DNA of 64,000 bases, taken from assembly GCF_018555455.1 (NCBI RefSeq), contig NZ_JAFEJU010000001.1:372001-436000 (forward strand), read 5' to 3'. Source of the stretch: Bifidobacterium colobi. Lineage in GTDB: Bacteria > Actinomycetota > Actinomycetes > Actinomycetales > Bifidobacteriaceae. Positions 25,905-35,142 of the stretch are shown piece after piece. Position numbers and translations under genes: made by a program. The notes under the pieces were generated by a model. That model did no database searches. It saw nothing but the letters and a program-made list of their open reading frames with translations, and was not told the origin of the DNA. The first letter of the stretch is position 1; each line of letters opens with the position of its first letter.

Positions 25905-26678
25905 TTACTTATTGCCGAGGTTTTCGATACCGGATTCCAGCGTATCCAGCTGCGAATCAGTCACCTTCATATGGGCGTGCGGCTCAGCCTGAGCTTCCGC
26001 AGCATCCTCAGCGGCAGGCTTCTTCTTGCCGAACTTGGCCTTAAACAGGCCCACGATGGTCGGAGCCAGGGAGACCAGCAGAATCAGCACGATCACCAGT
26101 TCGAAGTGATCCTGCACCGCCGGAATATTGCCGAAGAAGTAGCCCAGCAGCGTGAACAACGTGGACCACGTCAAGCCGCCCAACACGGAGAACGGGGTGA
26201 AACGGCTCCAGCGCATGCCGGAAATACCGGAGATGAACGGCATGAACGTACGGATGAACGGGAAGAAACGACCCAGAAACACGGCCAGCGGGCCCCACTT
26301 CTCAATCATGCCTTCGGTTTTGGCGATGCGCTCCGGGGTCATGGCCTTCACCTTGCCGGACTGGATGATGCGGCGGCCGAAGAAGTGACCGATGAAGTAG
26401 TTGCACTGGTCGCCGATGATAGGCGCGCACCACACCACCGGCAGCAGGTACATGAGCGGCAGTGCCGCCTTACCGGTTGCCGCGTCGGGAGCCGCGAACA
26501 CACCAGCGGCGAACAGCAATGAATCGCCCGGCAGGAACGGGAAGAAGACCACGCCGGTCTCGACGAAGACAATCAGGAAGATAAAGCCCAACGTGGGGGC
26601 GACGCCCATGGCAATCCAACCGGCGATGGCCGCGCGCGGATCCTTGAGCAGTTCAATAATGAAATTAATAAAACCCAT
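25905..26678 (-). CDS. DedA-family membrane protein
   Basis: About 257 residues from the ATG at 26678, preceded by AGGAA. DedA/SNARE-associated features: FVETGVVFFPFLPGDSLLFAAGVFA, then the conserved FLGRFFPFIRTFMPFISGISGMRWSRF, and several membrane helices. DedA proteins are thought to be membrane lipid (undecaprenyl phosphate) flippases or transporters. The C-terminal ~35 residues are charged and Ala/Glu-rich. Confidence 0.9.
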   Translation of the reverse strand: MGFINFIIELLKDPRAAIAGWIAMGVAPTLGFIFLIVFVETGVVFFPFLPGDSLLFAAGVFAAPDAATGKAALPLMYLLPVVWCAPIIGDQCNYFIGHFFGRRIIQSGKVKAMTPERIAKTEGMIEKWGPLAVFLGRFFPFIRTFMPFISGISGMRWSRFTPFSVLGGLTWSTLFTLLGYFFGNIPAVQDHFELVIVLILLVSLAPTIVGLFKAKFGKKKPAAEDAAEAQAEPHAHMKVTDSQLDTLESGIENLGNK

Positions 26679-26813
26679 GCTATTCCTATGACATTCGAGC
26701 GAAAGCAATATTCGCATTCGTTCTGTGCGGCGCTGCCTGAACCAAGTTGGACTCGTCAGACGTTCGCCGTGAAACCGCCAACCACCCTACCAGCAGGCCA
26801 TAGCAAAGATAAC

Positions 26814-26834
26814 GCCCAGCCACTAAGGCTGGGC
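26814..26834 (-). terminator. Terminator downstream of the HAD phosphatase
   Basis: GCCCAGCC pairs perfectly with GGCTGGGC around a five-base loop, directly after the stop codon at 26842, followed on the - strand by a T-rich stretch. Confidence 0.6.
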
Positions 26835-26841
26835 TAAAGTT

Positions 26842-27513
26842 TCACGCTTCCAGATGCTGGCGCACAAATCCGTCGAGCGCTGCCGCATTGATGCCTTCAT
26901 AGGAGTCGATGGCGGCGAACTGACCGAGACCCGAGTTGTCGGTGCGAATCCAACCGGTTTGCGCGATCAGCGTGGCGCCGGATGCGGCACCGGCCTTGAG
27001 ACCCACCGCGGAATCCTCCAGCACCACGCACTTGGCCATGTCTTCCTGAGCGATGCCAAGCTTGGCTGCCGCCGCCAGATACGGCGCAGGATTCGGCTTG
27101 TGCTCATACGGATCGTCACCGCACACGTAGCCGGCGAACAGGCCCTCCGACTGTGCCATGATGTTCTCGGCCATACGTCGCGGCGAAGTCGTAACCAGCA
27201 TGGAAGGAATGCCAGCGTCCTTCAACGAATGCAGCACATCACGCACTCCCGGAATCCACGGCAGCTGACGGACCTCCGCGTTGAACACGTAATCCTTCAG
27301 CTGCTTGTCGATTTCCTCAACACTGAGGGTGCAGCCGCGCTCAATCATGTTGCGGGCAACATTCGGCACCGGCGTGCCCGAGCACATCCAGCCAAGTTCC
27401 TCATCCCAGTAACCGCCATTGGCGTGAGCGATTTCGATTTCGCCGTCATGCCACAGCGGCTCCGAGTCGATAAGCGTGCCGTCCAGATCCCAAAATACGG
27501 CTTTGAGCAGCAT
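26842..27513 (-). CDS. HAD-superfamily phosphatase (beta-phosphoglucomutase-like)
   Basis: 223 residues from the ATG at 27513, preceded by GGAGGAA. Catalytic DxDGT motif WDLDGTLIDSEPLW at the N-terminus, motif II VTTSP, and motif III/IV KPNPAPYLAAAAKLG ... VVLEDSAVGLKAG. Family members hydrolyse small phosphates or interconvert sugar phosphates; substrate cannot be told. It lies about 90 bases past the hspR stop on the same strand. Confidence 0.88.
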   Translation of the reverse strand: MLLKAVFWDLDGTLIDSEPLWHDGEIEIAHANGGYWDEELGWMCSGTPVPNVARNMIERGCTLSVEEIDKQLKDYVFNAEVRQLPWIPGVRDVLHSLKDAGIPSMLVTTSPRRMAENIMAQSEGLFAGYVCGDDPYEHKPNPAPYLAAAAKLGIAQEDMAKCVVLEDSAVGLKAGAASGATLIAQTGWIRTDNSGLGQFAAIDSYEGINAAALDGFVRQHLEA

Positions 27514-27604
27514 GGTTCCTCCGTCTTCAGTCATGCAACGCGATGGTTGTTCCCATTGCACCAACCGAGCACGACAGATGCGGCACCGAGGCTAAGCAAG
27601 CCTG

Positions 27605-28186
27605 TCACCAGCCCCACAGCACCATGGACTTGGAATCGTCGGCAGCAGTGGAGCTGCCGGAGCCTGAAGCGTGCGAGGATGCCGGGCGCCCCGGTAGCTC
27701 GCGAGTTTCACGGCGAATCGCATTGCGCCACAAGCGGGCGCGATTCGAGCGCTGCACTTCCACAATGTTGCCGTCGCGACCGGCAGCGAATACGCTTTCC
27801 TCACCACTGGCTTGCATGCGCTTGATCTCGCGGCGCAGCTGGCGGTTCTCCTCTTCGAGTTCCAGAATGCGCGCGATGCCGGAAAGATTAATGCCCTCGT
27901 CCTGACTCAGGCGTTGTGCGCGGGCGAGTCGTGCGATATCGCGCAGACAGTAGCGGCGAGCGCCGCCGCCTGTGCGCTGCGGGCGGATCAGACCCAGCCG
28001 GTCATACTGGCGGAGGGTCTGCGGGTGGATATTGGCCAGCTCGGCGGTCTGACCAACGGTGAAGATGGGCAGTTCAATGTCGAAGCCAACGTCATCGGCC
28101 CCATCCAAATCAGCCCTGCCCATCACCAGCGCGGTGGCGCACATGGCGTACAACTGCCGCATCTGATTGGCTGTTCGTGCCATCAT
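27605..28186 (-). CDS. hspR: Heat-shock repressor HspR (MerR family)
   Basis: 193 residues; AAGGAGG precedes the ATG. The MerR-type helix-turn-helix (FTVGQTAELANIHPQTLRQYDRLGLIRPQRTGGGARRYCLRDIARL) starts near residue 42, then a coiled region ELEEENRQLRREIKRM. HspR binds HAIR inverted repeats and represses the dnaK operon in actinobacteria, with DnaK as co-repressor. It is last in dnaK-grpE-dnaJ-hspR, and the C-terminal Ser/Ala-rich tail is longer than in compact relatives. Confidence 0.93.
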   Translation of the reverse strand: MMARTANQMRQLYAMCATALVMGRADLDGADDVGFDIELPIFTVGQTAELANIHPQTLRQYDRLGLIRPQRTGGGARRYCLRDIARLARAQRLSQDEGINLSGIARILELEEENRQLRREIKRMQASGEESVFAAGRDGNIVEVQRSNRARLWRNAIRRETRELPGRPASSHASGSGSSTAADDSKSMVLWGW

Positions 28187-28247
28187 GCGCCTCCTTACTT
28201 ACGCTGCGTTCATTGCTTGTGGTTCAACTTATGTAGCAACGATCAAA

Positions 28248-28272
28248 GGCTCCCCTCTCACGGAGGGGAGCC
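28248..28272 (-). terminator. Hairpin between dnaJ and hspR
   Basis: GGCTCCCCTC pairs perfectly with GAGGGGAGCC around a five-base loop, with only three T after it on the - strand. It may attenuate transcription into hspR. Similar GGCTCCC-type hairpins occur in grpE. Confidence 0.55.
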
Positions 28273-28285
28273 GGGAGTGGAGTGA

Positions 28286-29302
28286 TCACCGGCTCAGATA
28301 GTCGCCGGCCTTTTCGTCGAATTCCTTAGCTGCGTGCTTGAGCATCAGCCCCGGCTTAGCGGGAACCATGATCTGCACACGACCAATCAGATCACCCGGC
28401 TGGTTGCCGCGCTTGACGCCCAGCCCAGCCAGCTTGATTTCCGCGCCGGAACTCGAACCTGCCGGCACCTTGAAGGTGACCGGGTTGCCATCGATATCCT
28501 TGGCTTCGACCTTGCCGCCAGCCACGGCCTCGCCCACGGTAACGGGCAGGTCCATCACGATATCCGAGCCGCGCATCGAGAAGGTCTCATCCGGCTTCAC
28601 GGTAACGTGCAGGTACAAATCGCCTGCACGACCGCCGTTGATGCCCGGCTTGCCTTTGCCGGCCAGCTTGATCTTCTGGCCATCCTTGACGCCTGCGGGC
28701 ACATGAGCCTTGAACTTCTTGCCATCCACAGCAAGGGAGACCGTGGCACCCTTAACCGCTTGACGCAGTGTCAAGCTGATCTTGGAGTTACGATCCTCGC
28801 CGTTTTCCGGACGCGGCGCCTCCTCGTAGGAGTAGCCGCCAGCGTTGCCGTATGGCGAGCCAGCGCCTTGACCTGCAGCACCACCGAACATGGAGAAGAT
28901 GTCGTTCAGGTTCGGATTGCCGCCACCCGATGTGGAGAAGCGGATACGCGAACCATTACCGCCCATGCCAGCGCCGGAACCGGCACCGAACATGGAACCG
29001 AAGATATCGGAGAAACCAGAGGCATCGAAGCCACCGGAACCGGAGCCGCCGGCGAAGCGGGCACCACCCATGCCGAACTGGCGAATCGCATCATACTTCT
29101 GGCGTTCGCTCTTATTGCTCAGCACATCGTATGCTTCGGAGATGTCCTTGAACTTCTCTTCGGCTTCCTTGGTCTTGTTCAGATCAGGATGGTACTTACG
29201 GGCCAGCTTGCGGTAGGCCTTGGTGATTTCGGTTTCAGTAGCGTCCTTGGAGACACCAAGGACTTTGTAGAAGTCTTTGTTCAGCCATTCATTCTCAGCC
29301 AT
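28286..29302 (-). CDS. dnaJ: Co-chaperone DnaJ (no zinc-finger, type B)
   Basis: 338 residues; AAAGGAG precedes the ATG. J domain at residues 10-75 with HPD in [31 protein letters not shown] Gly/Ser/Phe-rich region follows (about 80-140). The C-terminal substrate-binding domain has no CxxCxGxG repeats, so this is a CbpA-like/type B protein, as is usual for the hspR-linked copy. It stimulates DnaK ATPase. Confidence 0.96.
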   Translation of the reverse strand: MAENEWLNKDFYKVLGVSKDATETEITKAYRKLARKYHPDLNKTKEAEEKFKDISEAYDVLSNKSERQKYDAIRQFGMGGARFAGGSGSGGFDASGFSDIFGSMFGAGSGAGMGGNGSRIRFSTSGGGNPNLNDIFSMFGGAAGQGAGSPYGNAGGYSYEEAPRPENGEDRNSKISLTLRQAVKGATVSLAVDGKKFKAHVPAGVKDGQKIKLAGKGKPGINGGRAGDLYLHVTVKPDETFSMRGSDIVMDLPVTVGEAVAGGKVEAKDIDGNPVTFKVPAGSSSGAEIKLAGLGVKRGNQPGDLIGRVQIMVPAKPGLMLKHAAKEFDEKAGDYLSR

Positions 29303-29334
29303 TCATGTCTCCTTTCTAAAAGTATGTATGTAGT

Positions 29335-29365
29335 GTTTTGCCTCCCTATTGCGGGGAGGCAAAAC
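29335..29365. other. Hairpin between grpE and dnaJ
   Basis: GTTTTGCCTCCC pairs perfectly with GGGAGGCAAAAC around a seven-base loop, five bases past the grpE stop codon. There is no T run beyond the stem, so it is more likely an mRNA processing or stabilising structure than a terminator. Confidence 0.55.
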
Positions 29366-29370
29366 ATGGA

Positions 29371-30075
29371 TCAGTTGTGGGGTGAGGCTACAACCACTCG
29401 GGCGGCGCGGATCACGCGATCGCCGATGCGGTAGCCTGCTTCGACCACGGTATCGACTGTTTCCTTCTCGGCATCGGCATCCGGCTTGTGCAGGATGGCC
29501 TCATGCTTGGTGGGGTCGAAGTCCTCGCCTTTTTCGCCGAACTTCTCGACGCCGAACTTCTCGAATGCCTTGTCGATCTTGGCGGCCACAGCCTTGAAGG
29601 AATCATCCATCTCGCTGTGCTCGCGGATACGATCGATATCGTCGAGGGCCGGCAGCAGCGCGGTCAGCACGTCGATGATGCCGTGCTGACGGAAGCGCTC
29701 CTGTTCCTTCTGCGCACGATTGCGGTAGTTGATGAACTCCGCACGTTCGCGCTGCAGGGCTTCGAGATATTCAGCAGCTTCCTTCTTGGCCTTGCCCAGC
29801 GGGGTGAGGGTGTCGTCGGCATTGTCTTGCTTCTCTCCCTCAGCTTCGCTGCGCTCAGCGGCTCCCTCATCAGAGGGAGCCGAAGAGGAGTCACCCGTGG
29901 GCTTTGCCGCGCCGGCCTTGTCGCCGGCATTCGCCGGGGCCTCTCCCTCAGTCGCGGGCTTTGCCGCGCCAGCTACCTCATCAGAGGGAGCCTGAGCGGA
30001 AGAAGCCGAGGAGGCTGCCAAATCGTCTGCGTCAGGCAGGTCGTTCAGGTAGTCGTCCTTATTGAACTCGGACAT
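29371..30075 (-). CDS. grpE: Nucleotide exchange factor GrpE
   Basis: 234 residues from the ATG at 30075, which overlaps the dnaK stop (TGATG). The GrpE core starts near residue 90 (LGKAKKEAAEYLEALQRERAEFINYRNRAQKEQERFRQHGI) and ends with the beta-wing (ETVDTVVEAGYRIGDRVIRAARVVVA). The first ~90 residues are a long Ala/Glu/Ser/Gly-rich extension with repeated APSDE and GAAKPxT units. The matching DNA holds perfect GGCTCCCTC-atca-GAGGGAGCC hairpin sequence (29860-29881). It exchanges ADP on DnaK. Confidence 0.96.
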   Translation of the reverse strand: MSEFNKDDYLNDLPDADDLAASSASSAQAPSDEVAGAAKPATEGEAPANAGDKAGAAKPTGDSSSAPSDEGAAERSEAEGEKQDNADDTLTPLGKAKKEAAEYLEALQRERAEFINYRNRAQKEQERFRQHGIIDVLTALLPALDDIDRIREHSEMDDSFKAVAAKIDKAFEKFGVEKFGEKGEDFDPTKHEAILHKPDADAEKETVDTVVEAGYRIGDRVIRAARVVVASPHN

Positions 30076-31958
30076 CACTTGTTGTCCTTGTCGTCATCGT
30101 CGTCCACAACCTCAGCCTCGACGGTGTCATCGTCGGAGGAAGAGGAGGCGGAACCAGCGGAAGCACCGGCTGCACCAGCAGCGCCGGCGGCACCCTCAGC
30201 ACCCTGCTGGGCGTAGAGCACCTGGCCGATCTTCTGGGCGGCGGTCATCAGCTCGGTCTGAGCGGTCTTGACCTTCTCAGTGTCATCGCCCTTCAGGGAT
30301 TCCTTCAGAGCGTTGACCTTCTCGGTGACTTCCTTGACGATGTCGTCGGAAAGCTTGTCCTTGTTATCGTTGACGAGCTTCTCGGTGCTGTAGGCGAAGG
30401 CCTCAGCCTGGTTGCGGGTCTCAGCGTCTTCCTTACGCTTCTTATCCTCAGCCTCGTGAGCCTCAGCTTCCTTGACCATACGATCGATCTCGTCCTTCGG
30501 CAGGCCGGAGCCACCGGTGATGGTCATGGACTGTTCCTTGCCAGTGCCCTTGTCCTTAGCGGACACGTGCACGATGCCGTTGGCGTCGATATCGAAGGTG
30601 ACCTCGATCTGCGGGACGCCACGCGGAGCCGGAGCGATGCCGGTCAGTTCGAAGGTGCCCAGCGGCTTGTTGTCGCGAGCGAACTCACGCTCACCCTGGT
30701 AGACCTGAATCAGCACGGACGGCTGGTTATCTTCAGCGGTGGAGAAGACCTCGGAGCGCTTGGTCGGAATAGCGGTGTTGCGGTCGATGAGCTTGGTCAT
30801 GATGCCGCCCTTGGTTTCGATACCGAGGGAAAGCGGGGTCACATCGATGAGCAGCACATCCTTACGATCGCCCTTGATGACGCCGGACTGCACGGCAGCG
30901 CCGACAGCCACAACCTCATCCGGGTTCACGGACTGGTTGGCTTCCTTACCGCCGGTGAGCTCCTTGACGAGCTCCTTGACGGCAGGCATACGAGTGGAAC
31001 CGCCGACCAGCACCACGTGATCGATGTCGGACACGGAGATGCCAGCATCGTGCAGCACGTTGTTGAACGGGGTGCGGCAGCGACCGAGCAGGTCGGAGGT
31101 CATTTCCTCGAAGTGTGCACGGGTCAGGGTCTCATCCAGGTGAACCGGGGTGCCGTCAGGGGTCATGGCCAGGTACTGCATGGAGATGGAAGTGGAGGTG
31201 GAGGAGGAGAGTTCCTTCTTCGCCTGCTCAGCGGCTTCCTTCAGACGCTGCAGAGCGATCTTGTCCTTGCTCAGGTCAACGCCGTACTTGTTCTTGACTT
31301 CGGAGACCAGCCAATCGATGATCTTCTGATCCCAATCGTCGCCGCCCAGGTGGTTATCACCGTTGGTGGCCTGCACCTGAATGGTGGAGAAGCCGTCTTC
31401 ATCCTTGCCGATCTCCAGCAGGGAGACATCGAAGGTGCCGCCGCCGAGGTCGAAGACCAGGATGCGCTCGTCTTCCTTGCCCTTCTCCAGGCCGTAGGCC
31501 AGAGCAGCTGCGGTCGGCTCGTTGATGATACGCAGGACGTTCAGGCCTGCGATCTTGCCGGCGTCCTTGGTTGCCTGACGCTGGGCATCGTTGAAGTATG
31601 CCGGGCAGGTGATGACGGCGTCGGTGACGGGCTCGCCGAGGTAAGCCTCAGCATCCCTCTTCAGCTTCATCAGGATCTGTGCGGAGATCTCCTGAGGGGT
31701 CCACTTCTTGCCGTCGATCTCGACGGTCCAGTCGGTGCCCATGTGACGCTTTACGGAAGAAATAGTGCGGTCAACGTTGGTGACGGCCTGACGCTTGGCC
31801 ACTTCGCCGACGAGGATTTCGCCGGACTTGGAGAATGCCACCACGGACGGCGTGGTGCGTGCACCCTCAGCGTTGACGATGACGGTGGGTTCGCCGCCTT
31901 CCAGCGTTGCGATGCAGGAATTCGTAGTACCCAGATCGATACCAACTGCACGTGCCAT
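30075..31958 (-). CDS. dnaK: Hsp70 chaperone DnaK
   Basis: 627 residues from the ATG at 31958 ([17 protein letters not shown]), preceded by AAAAGGAG; the open frame upstream is not conserved. ATPase domain with [14 protein letters not shown]-like motif, substrate domain and an Ala/Gly-rich, acidic C-terminus ending [12 protein letters not shown]. First gene of dnaK-grpE-dnaJ-hspR. Two HspR-type inverted repeats lie upstream. Confidence 0.99.
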   Translation of the reverse strand: MARAVGIDLGTTNSCIATLEGGEPTVIVNAEGARTTPSVVAFSKSGEILVGEVAKRQAVTNVDRTISSVKRHMGTDWTVEIDGKKWTPQEISAQILMKLKRDAEAYLGEPVTDAVITCPAYFNDAQRQATKDAGKIAGLNVLRIINEPTAAALAYGLEKGKEDERILVFDLGGGTFDVSLLEIGKDEDGFSTIQVQATNGDNHLGGDDWDQKIIDWLVSEVKNKYGVDLSKDKIALQRLKEAAEQAKKELSSSTSTSISMQYLAMTPDGTPVHLDETLTRAHFEEMTSDLLGRCRTPFNNVLHDAGISVSDIDHVVLVGGSTRMPAVKELVKELTGGKEANQSVNPDEVVAVGAAVQSGVIKGDRKDVLLIDVTPLSLGIETKGGIMTKLIDRNTAIPTKRSEVFSTAEDNQPSVLIQVYQGEREFARDNKPLGTFELTGIAPAPRGVPQIEVTFDIDANGIVHVSAKDKGTGKEQSMTITGGSGLPKDEIDRMVKEAEAHEAEDKKRKEDAETRNQAEAFAYSTEKLVNDNKDKLSDDIVKEVTEKVNALKESLKGDDTEKVKTAQTELMTAAQKIGQVLYAQQGAEGAAGAAGAAGASAGSASSSSDDDTVEAEVVDDDDDKDNK

Positions 31959-32058
31959 AATGTGTGCTCCTTTTCGTTGTTTATTCGTTCTTACGTTTCT
32001 CGCCCAAGTTCCTTGGGATCCTTTGTGGATTCCTTGGCAGGTTCTTGGACCTTCCAAA

Positions 32059-32079
32059 CTTGAGCCTACATCACTCAAC
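32059..32079. promoter_or_regulatory. HAIR (HspR-binding) inverted repeat 1
   Basis: CTTGAGC-N7-ACTCAAC closely matches the actinobacterial HAIR consensus CTTGAGT-N7-ACTCAAG, about 100 bases upstream of dnaK. HspR, encoded at the end of the operon, should bind here and repress it. Confidence 0.8.
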
Positions 32080-32114
32080 TTCCCGATGGCAAGTTCTATT
32101 CCCAAATTCGTCAC

Positions 32115-32439
32115 AAAAAGTTGAGCGTGTTGCGCTCAGGTTTTCGCGGCACTATGGCGAGCGCGCGCATCCCAGTCAGCATCCAACTGCAGTACAGGTG
32201 CCACTCAGCCGACGCATCTACAGTGCAATGCACAGCGCAGTTATGCAAATAGCATACGTTCGCATAACTGTATTGACGCGCAAATATAATCATTAATACA
32301 TTGCCATTGATATTGTTACGCGAACGTTTGCAGTGTATGATGCACCATAGTTGACAACACAGCGCAGTAGTATCACAACAGTTCGGCGTCACAGGACGAC
32401 GCCATCTGTAGTGCCGGATGATGCAATCGAGGAGGGCTT
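32115..32439. promoter_or_regulatory. Divergent dnaK/lacI-type regulator intergenic region with LacI-type operators
   Basis: Besides the HAIR sites, this AT-rich gap holds two CG-centred operator-like dyads: GCATACGTTCGC (32252-32263, flanked by TTATGC and GCATAA) and GCGAACGTTTGC (32320-32331). TTGACA occurs at 32351. The dyads resemble those near malE and malQ, which fits autoregulation and control of the glucan genes by this LacI family. Confidence 0.5.
32120..32140. promoter_or_regulatory. HAIR-like inverted repeat 2
   Basis: GTTGAGC-N7-GCTCAGG has the same N7 spacing and weaker half-sites. It lies 61 bases upstream of the first site, about six helical turns. Confidence 0.55.
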
Positions 32440-33465
32440 ATGAATAAGGCGGACATCCATGAAGTGGCTAAGGCTGCCGGCGTTTCCATTTCCACGGTGT
32501 CTCGCGCATTCACTCGCCCGGATCTTGTTTCAGACAAGACCCGCCGCAAAGTGCTGGAGATTGCCGACAAGCTTGATTTCAACATCTCGCGTTCGGCCAC
32601 AGCGCTGAAGTCGGGACGCACCAACCGTGTGGCGCTCCTGATGAACGAGGAGATCACCAGCTGGTTCAATACGCAGACCTTTGCCGGTATCGAATCGGTC
32701 ATGCATCCTGCCGGATATGACATTTCACTGTTCCAGCACATCGATACCGAAGAGAACCGCCACGAGTTCTTTACCGAGATGCCGATTCGGCGCAATGTGG
32801 ACGCCGTGTTCGTGGCCTCATTCGCCATCGACCCGCATGAGGCGGAACAGCTGCAGCGACTTCACGTGCCGATCATCGGCATCAACACGCCTTCCGAGGA
32901 TGGCTTCGATGCCACCATCAGTATCGACGATGAGCATGGCATGTACACGGCCACCCAGCATCTCATCAATCTCGGCCATAAGCACATCGTGTACCCGTGT
33001 TCGGAAGCCGCGCTGCTGAATTCCTCGATCGACGCGCGTACCCGCGGATTCATCCAAGCCTGCAAAGACAACGAAGCCAAGCACGGACTCAACTGGCAGG
33101 TGCTCTCCGTGCCACGCGGCCCGGCATTCGCAGATTCGGCACTATCCGCGCTGCTGGCACTCGAGGCATTCCCCGATGCGATTTGCTGCCAGATGGATAT
33201 GATGGCCATCCCGCTGGTGCTGAAGCTGGAGCGGTACGGCCACCGCACGCCGCGCGACTATTCGATTATCGGCTTTGACGACAGCCCTTACGCCGATACG
33301 ATTAATCTGACCACGATGAAGCAGGACCCGTATGCGATGGGTCGTTCGGCAGCCGCCAAGGCGCTGAAGTTGATTGAAGGCGAGCCGCTCGATCACCCGC
33401 ACGAAGTGGTGGAGGCGCAGCTGGTGCCACGCGGCACCGATATGCCGTTTGGCGAAATGGCCTAG
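32440..33465 (+). CDS. LacI-family regulator, likely of alpha-glucan genes
   Basis: 341 residues; AGGAGGG precedes the ATG. N-terminal LacI helix-turn-helix (IHEVAKAAGVSISTVSRAFTRPDLVSDKTRRKVLEIADKLDF) with hinge helix residues SATALKSGRTNRVALL, then a periplasmic-binding-protein-like sensor domain ending DYSIIGFDDSPYADTINLTTMKQDP. It is closely similar in layout to the regulator at 45682. Target genes are probably the maltose/pullulan genes to the right (inference from operator-like sites). Confidence 0.93.
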   Translation: MNKADIHEVAKAAGVSISTVSRAFTRPDLVSDKTRRKVLEIADKLDFNISRSATALKSGRTNRVALLMNEEITSWFNTQTFAGIESVMHPAGYDISLFQHIDTEENRHEFFTEMPIRRNVDAVFVASFAIDPHEAEQLQRLHVPIIGINTPSEDGFDATISIDDEHGMYTATQHLINLGHKHIVYPCSEAALLNSSIDARTRGFIQACKDNEAKHGLNWQVLSVPRGPAFADSALSALLALEAFPDAICCQMDMMAIPLVLKLERYGHRTPRDYSIIGFDDSPYADTINLTTMKQDPYAMGRSAAAKALKLIEGEPLDHPHEVVEAQLVPRGTDMPFGEMA

Positions 33466-33492
33466 GCGTTGTACACAGCTGCCATAGCAGCA

Positions 33493-34311
33493 CTACAGCA
33501 ACGCGCCGAGAATCAGCATCGCCGGATACAGGGCGTAGAACACCCATTTGGTCCAGGAATGCTTGTAGCCAAGCTCCTCGTTACGGTAGTGGAGGAACGC
33601 CACGCCGATACCCGGGGTAATGCACATCACCGCGCCCAACAGCCCGGCGGTGAACATCATCGTGTTTTCGCGGGGAGCCAGGAAGTAGAAGATCATCACA
33701 AAGGCGAGGGTCACTGCGCCCGTATACATCACACGCTGGCTTACGCCCACATGCATGATGAGATTCCACAGTATGCCGGCCACAATCACAGCAATGGTCA
33801 GCGCCCAACGCACCACACCGGAGTAGTGCTTGGCAAGCCAATCCACAGCCATCAGCACCAGCAATGCGAGCACCAGACCCCACACCGGGTTACTGACCCA
33901 GAACGACGCGGCCGAGCTTCCGGCGGTATCGCTCTTTGAGGCAATCCGGAACGGTATGCCCCAGTCGCCGGTCATGATTTTGCCATACGGCACACCGGCA
34001 AGCACAGCGAGAATAAACAGGCCAGCCCAATACCGCCCAACGTTGCGTGTGTGGCGCCAGCCATCAAACAACAACCATGCGTAAATCGGCACGGCACACC
34101 ATGATGCGACCTCGCACACCACCGCAACGGTAAGACCGGTCATATTGTCTTCGTTCAACGGGCCGAACATCATCGGCACCAACGTGGTAGAAGCCACGGA
34201 AAGCGCCATGAATACCGCACCGATTACCTTGAGACGAAAAACAGACAATCCTTTGCGCCTTCGCACAGTGTCGACAGCCTTACGCTGGCGAGCCATTTCG
34301 ATGTCGTTCAT
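33493..34311 (-). CDS. TraX-like polytopic membrane protein
   Basis: 272 residues; AAGGAG precedes the ATG. About eight hydrophobic segments. The C-terminal HYRNEELGYKHSWTKWVFYALYPAMLILGALL resembles the TraX family end (FYxxYPxHL), named after an F-pilin acetylase; chromosomal relatives are probably acyltransferases or unassigned. No substrate is suggested by neighbours. Confidence 0.6.
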   Translation of the reverse strand: MNDIEMARQRKAVDTVRRRKGLSVFRLKVIGAVFMALSVASTTLVPMMFGPLNEDNMTGLTVAVVCEVASWCAVPIYAWLLFDGWRHTRNVGRYWAGLFILAVLAGVPYGKIMTGDWGIPFRIASKSDTAGSSAASFWVSNPVWGLVLALLVLMAVDWLAKHYSGVVRWALTIAVIVAGILWNLIMHVGVSQRVMYTGAVTLAFVMIFYFLAPRENTMMFTAGLLGAVMCITPGIGVAFLHYRNEELGYKHSWTKWVFYALYPAMLILGALL

Positions 34312-34338
34312 GGATGCTCCTTCTACCGAGCGATTCGG

Positions 34339-35142
34339 CTATTGTTCGCCCTGCACGCCGAGGAATCGCATGATTCCAGCATAATCAGGGCCGGTAAGCG
34401 ACAATACTGCATCCGCGCACTCCGGCGGATCATTCTGCGGTGAAATCGCCGTGTGCAGATAAATCCCATCAATGCCGGCTGCGCGAGCCCCGGCGATATC
34501 CGAAACCGAATCATTACCAACCATAACCACTTGCTCCGGGCGCAATCCTTCACGAGCCAGCGCACGACTAAAGATTTCCGGCGACGGTTTGCGCACGCCC
34601 TCCTCACTGGAAATCAGTATGCGATCAAACGCGTCGGCGATCCCCAACAAACCCAGTTCCGGACGGGTATAGCAGGATTGCGCGTTGCTGACGAGTACTA
34701 CGCGCAATCCCGCGGCTTGCAAGCGGGCGAGCAGCTGTCGCGCGCCCGGGTAGAGGCGAAGCAGACTGGTACTGGCACGCCGAAACGTCCAAGCAAGACG
34801 TCTGGCGACCGACGGATCCACCACCTCGCCCGACATGCCGCCTATGCCGGCTTCGCCACCAGCCAGACGTGACGCCAGCCCCTGATACACCGGCAGCAGA
34901 TCAGGCTCAGCCCATTCGCCATGCGCCTCCTCAGCAGCGGCCCAAATCGGCGCGGCAAACGCCTCGAACCGCTCCCGCAACACCGTATTGGAGGGATAGA
35001 GCGCGCCACATTCAATGGCCAGACCATCACACAGCTCCGTCCATGCTCTCCACGACGATTCATCTGTGCGTATATCAACCAACGTGCCATACAGGTCAAA
35101 AAACACGGCGCGATAGCGCGACACCTTATTCACGGGACTCAC
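34339..35142 (-). CDS. HAD-superfamily hydrolase
   Basis: 267 residues. The start is GTG 35142, overlapping the pullulanase 3' end by 17 bases, with GGAGG at 35151-35155. HAD motifs: FFDLYGTLVDIRTDE (DxxGT with Tyr in place of the usual Asp/Gly region), VLVSNAQS, GVRKPSPEIFSRALAREGL and VMVGNDSVSDIAGARAAG. Probably a small phosphatase; coupling to pullulanase suggests sugar-phosphate clean-up, which is only inference. Confidence 0.85.
   Translation of the reverse strand: MSPVNKVSRYRAVFFDLYGTLVDIRTDESSWRAWTELCDGLAIECGALYPSNTVLRERFEAFAAPIWAAAEEAHGEWAEPDLLPVYQGLASRLAGGEAGIGGMSGEVVDPSVARRLAWTFRRASTSLLRLYPGARQLLARLQAAGLRVVLVSNAQSCYTRPELGLLGIADAFDRILISSEEGVRKPSPEIFSRALAREGLRPEQVVMVGNDSVSDIAGARAAGIDGIYLHTAISPQNDPPECADAVLSLTGPDYAGIMRFLGVQGEQ

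Noticed and set aside
30456-32063. 535-codon frame on the + strand
   Set aside because: Antisense to dnaK, which is unmistakable. Long antisense frames are common opposite GC-biased conserved genes.
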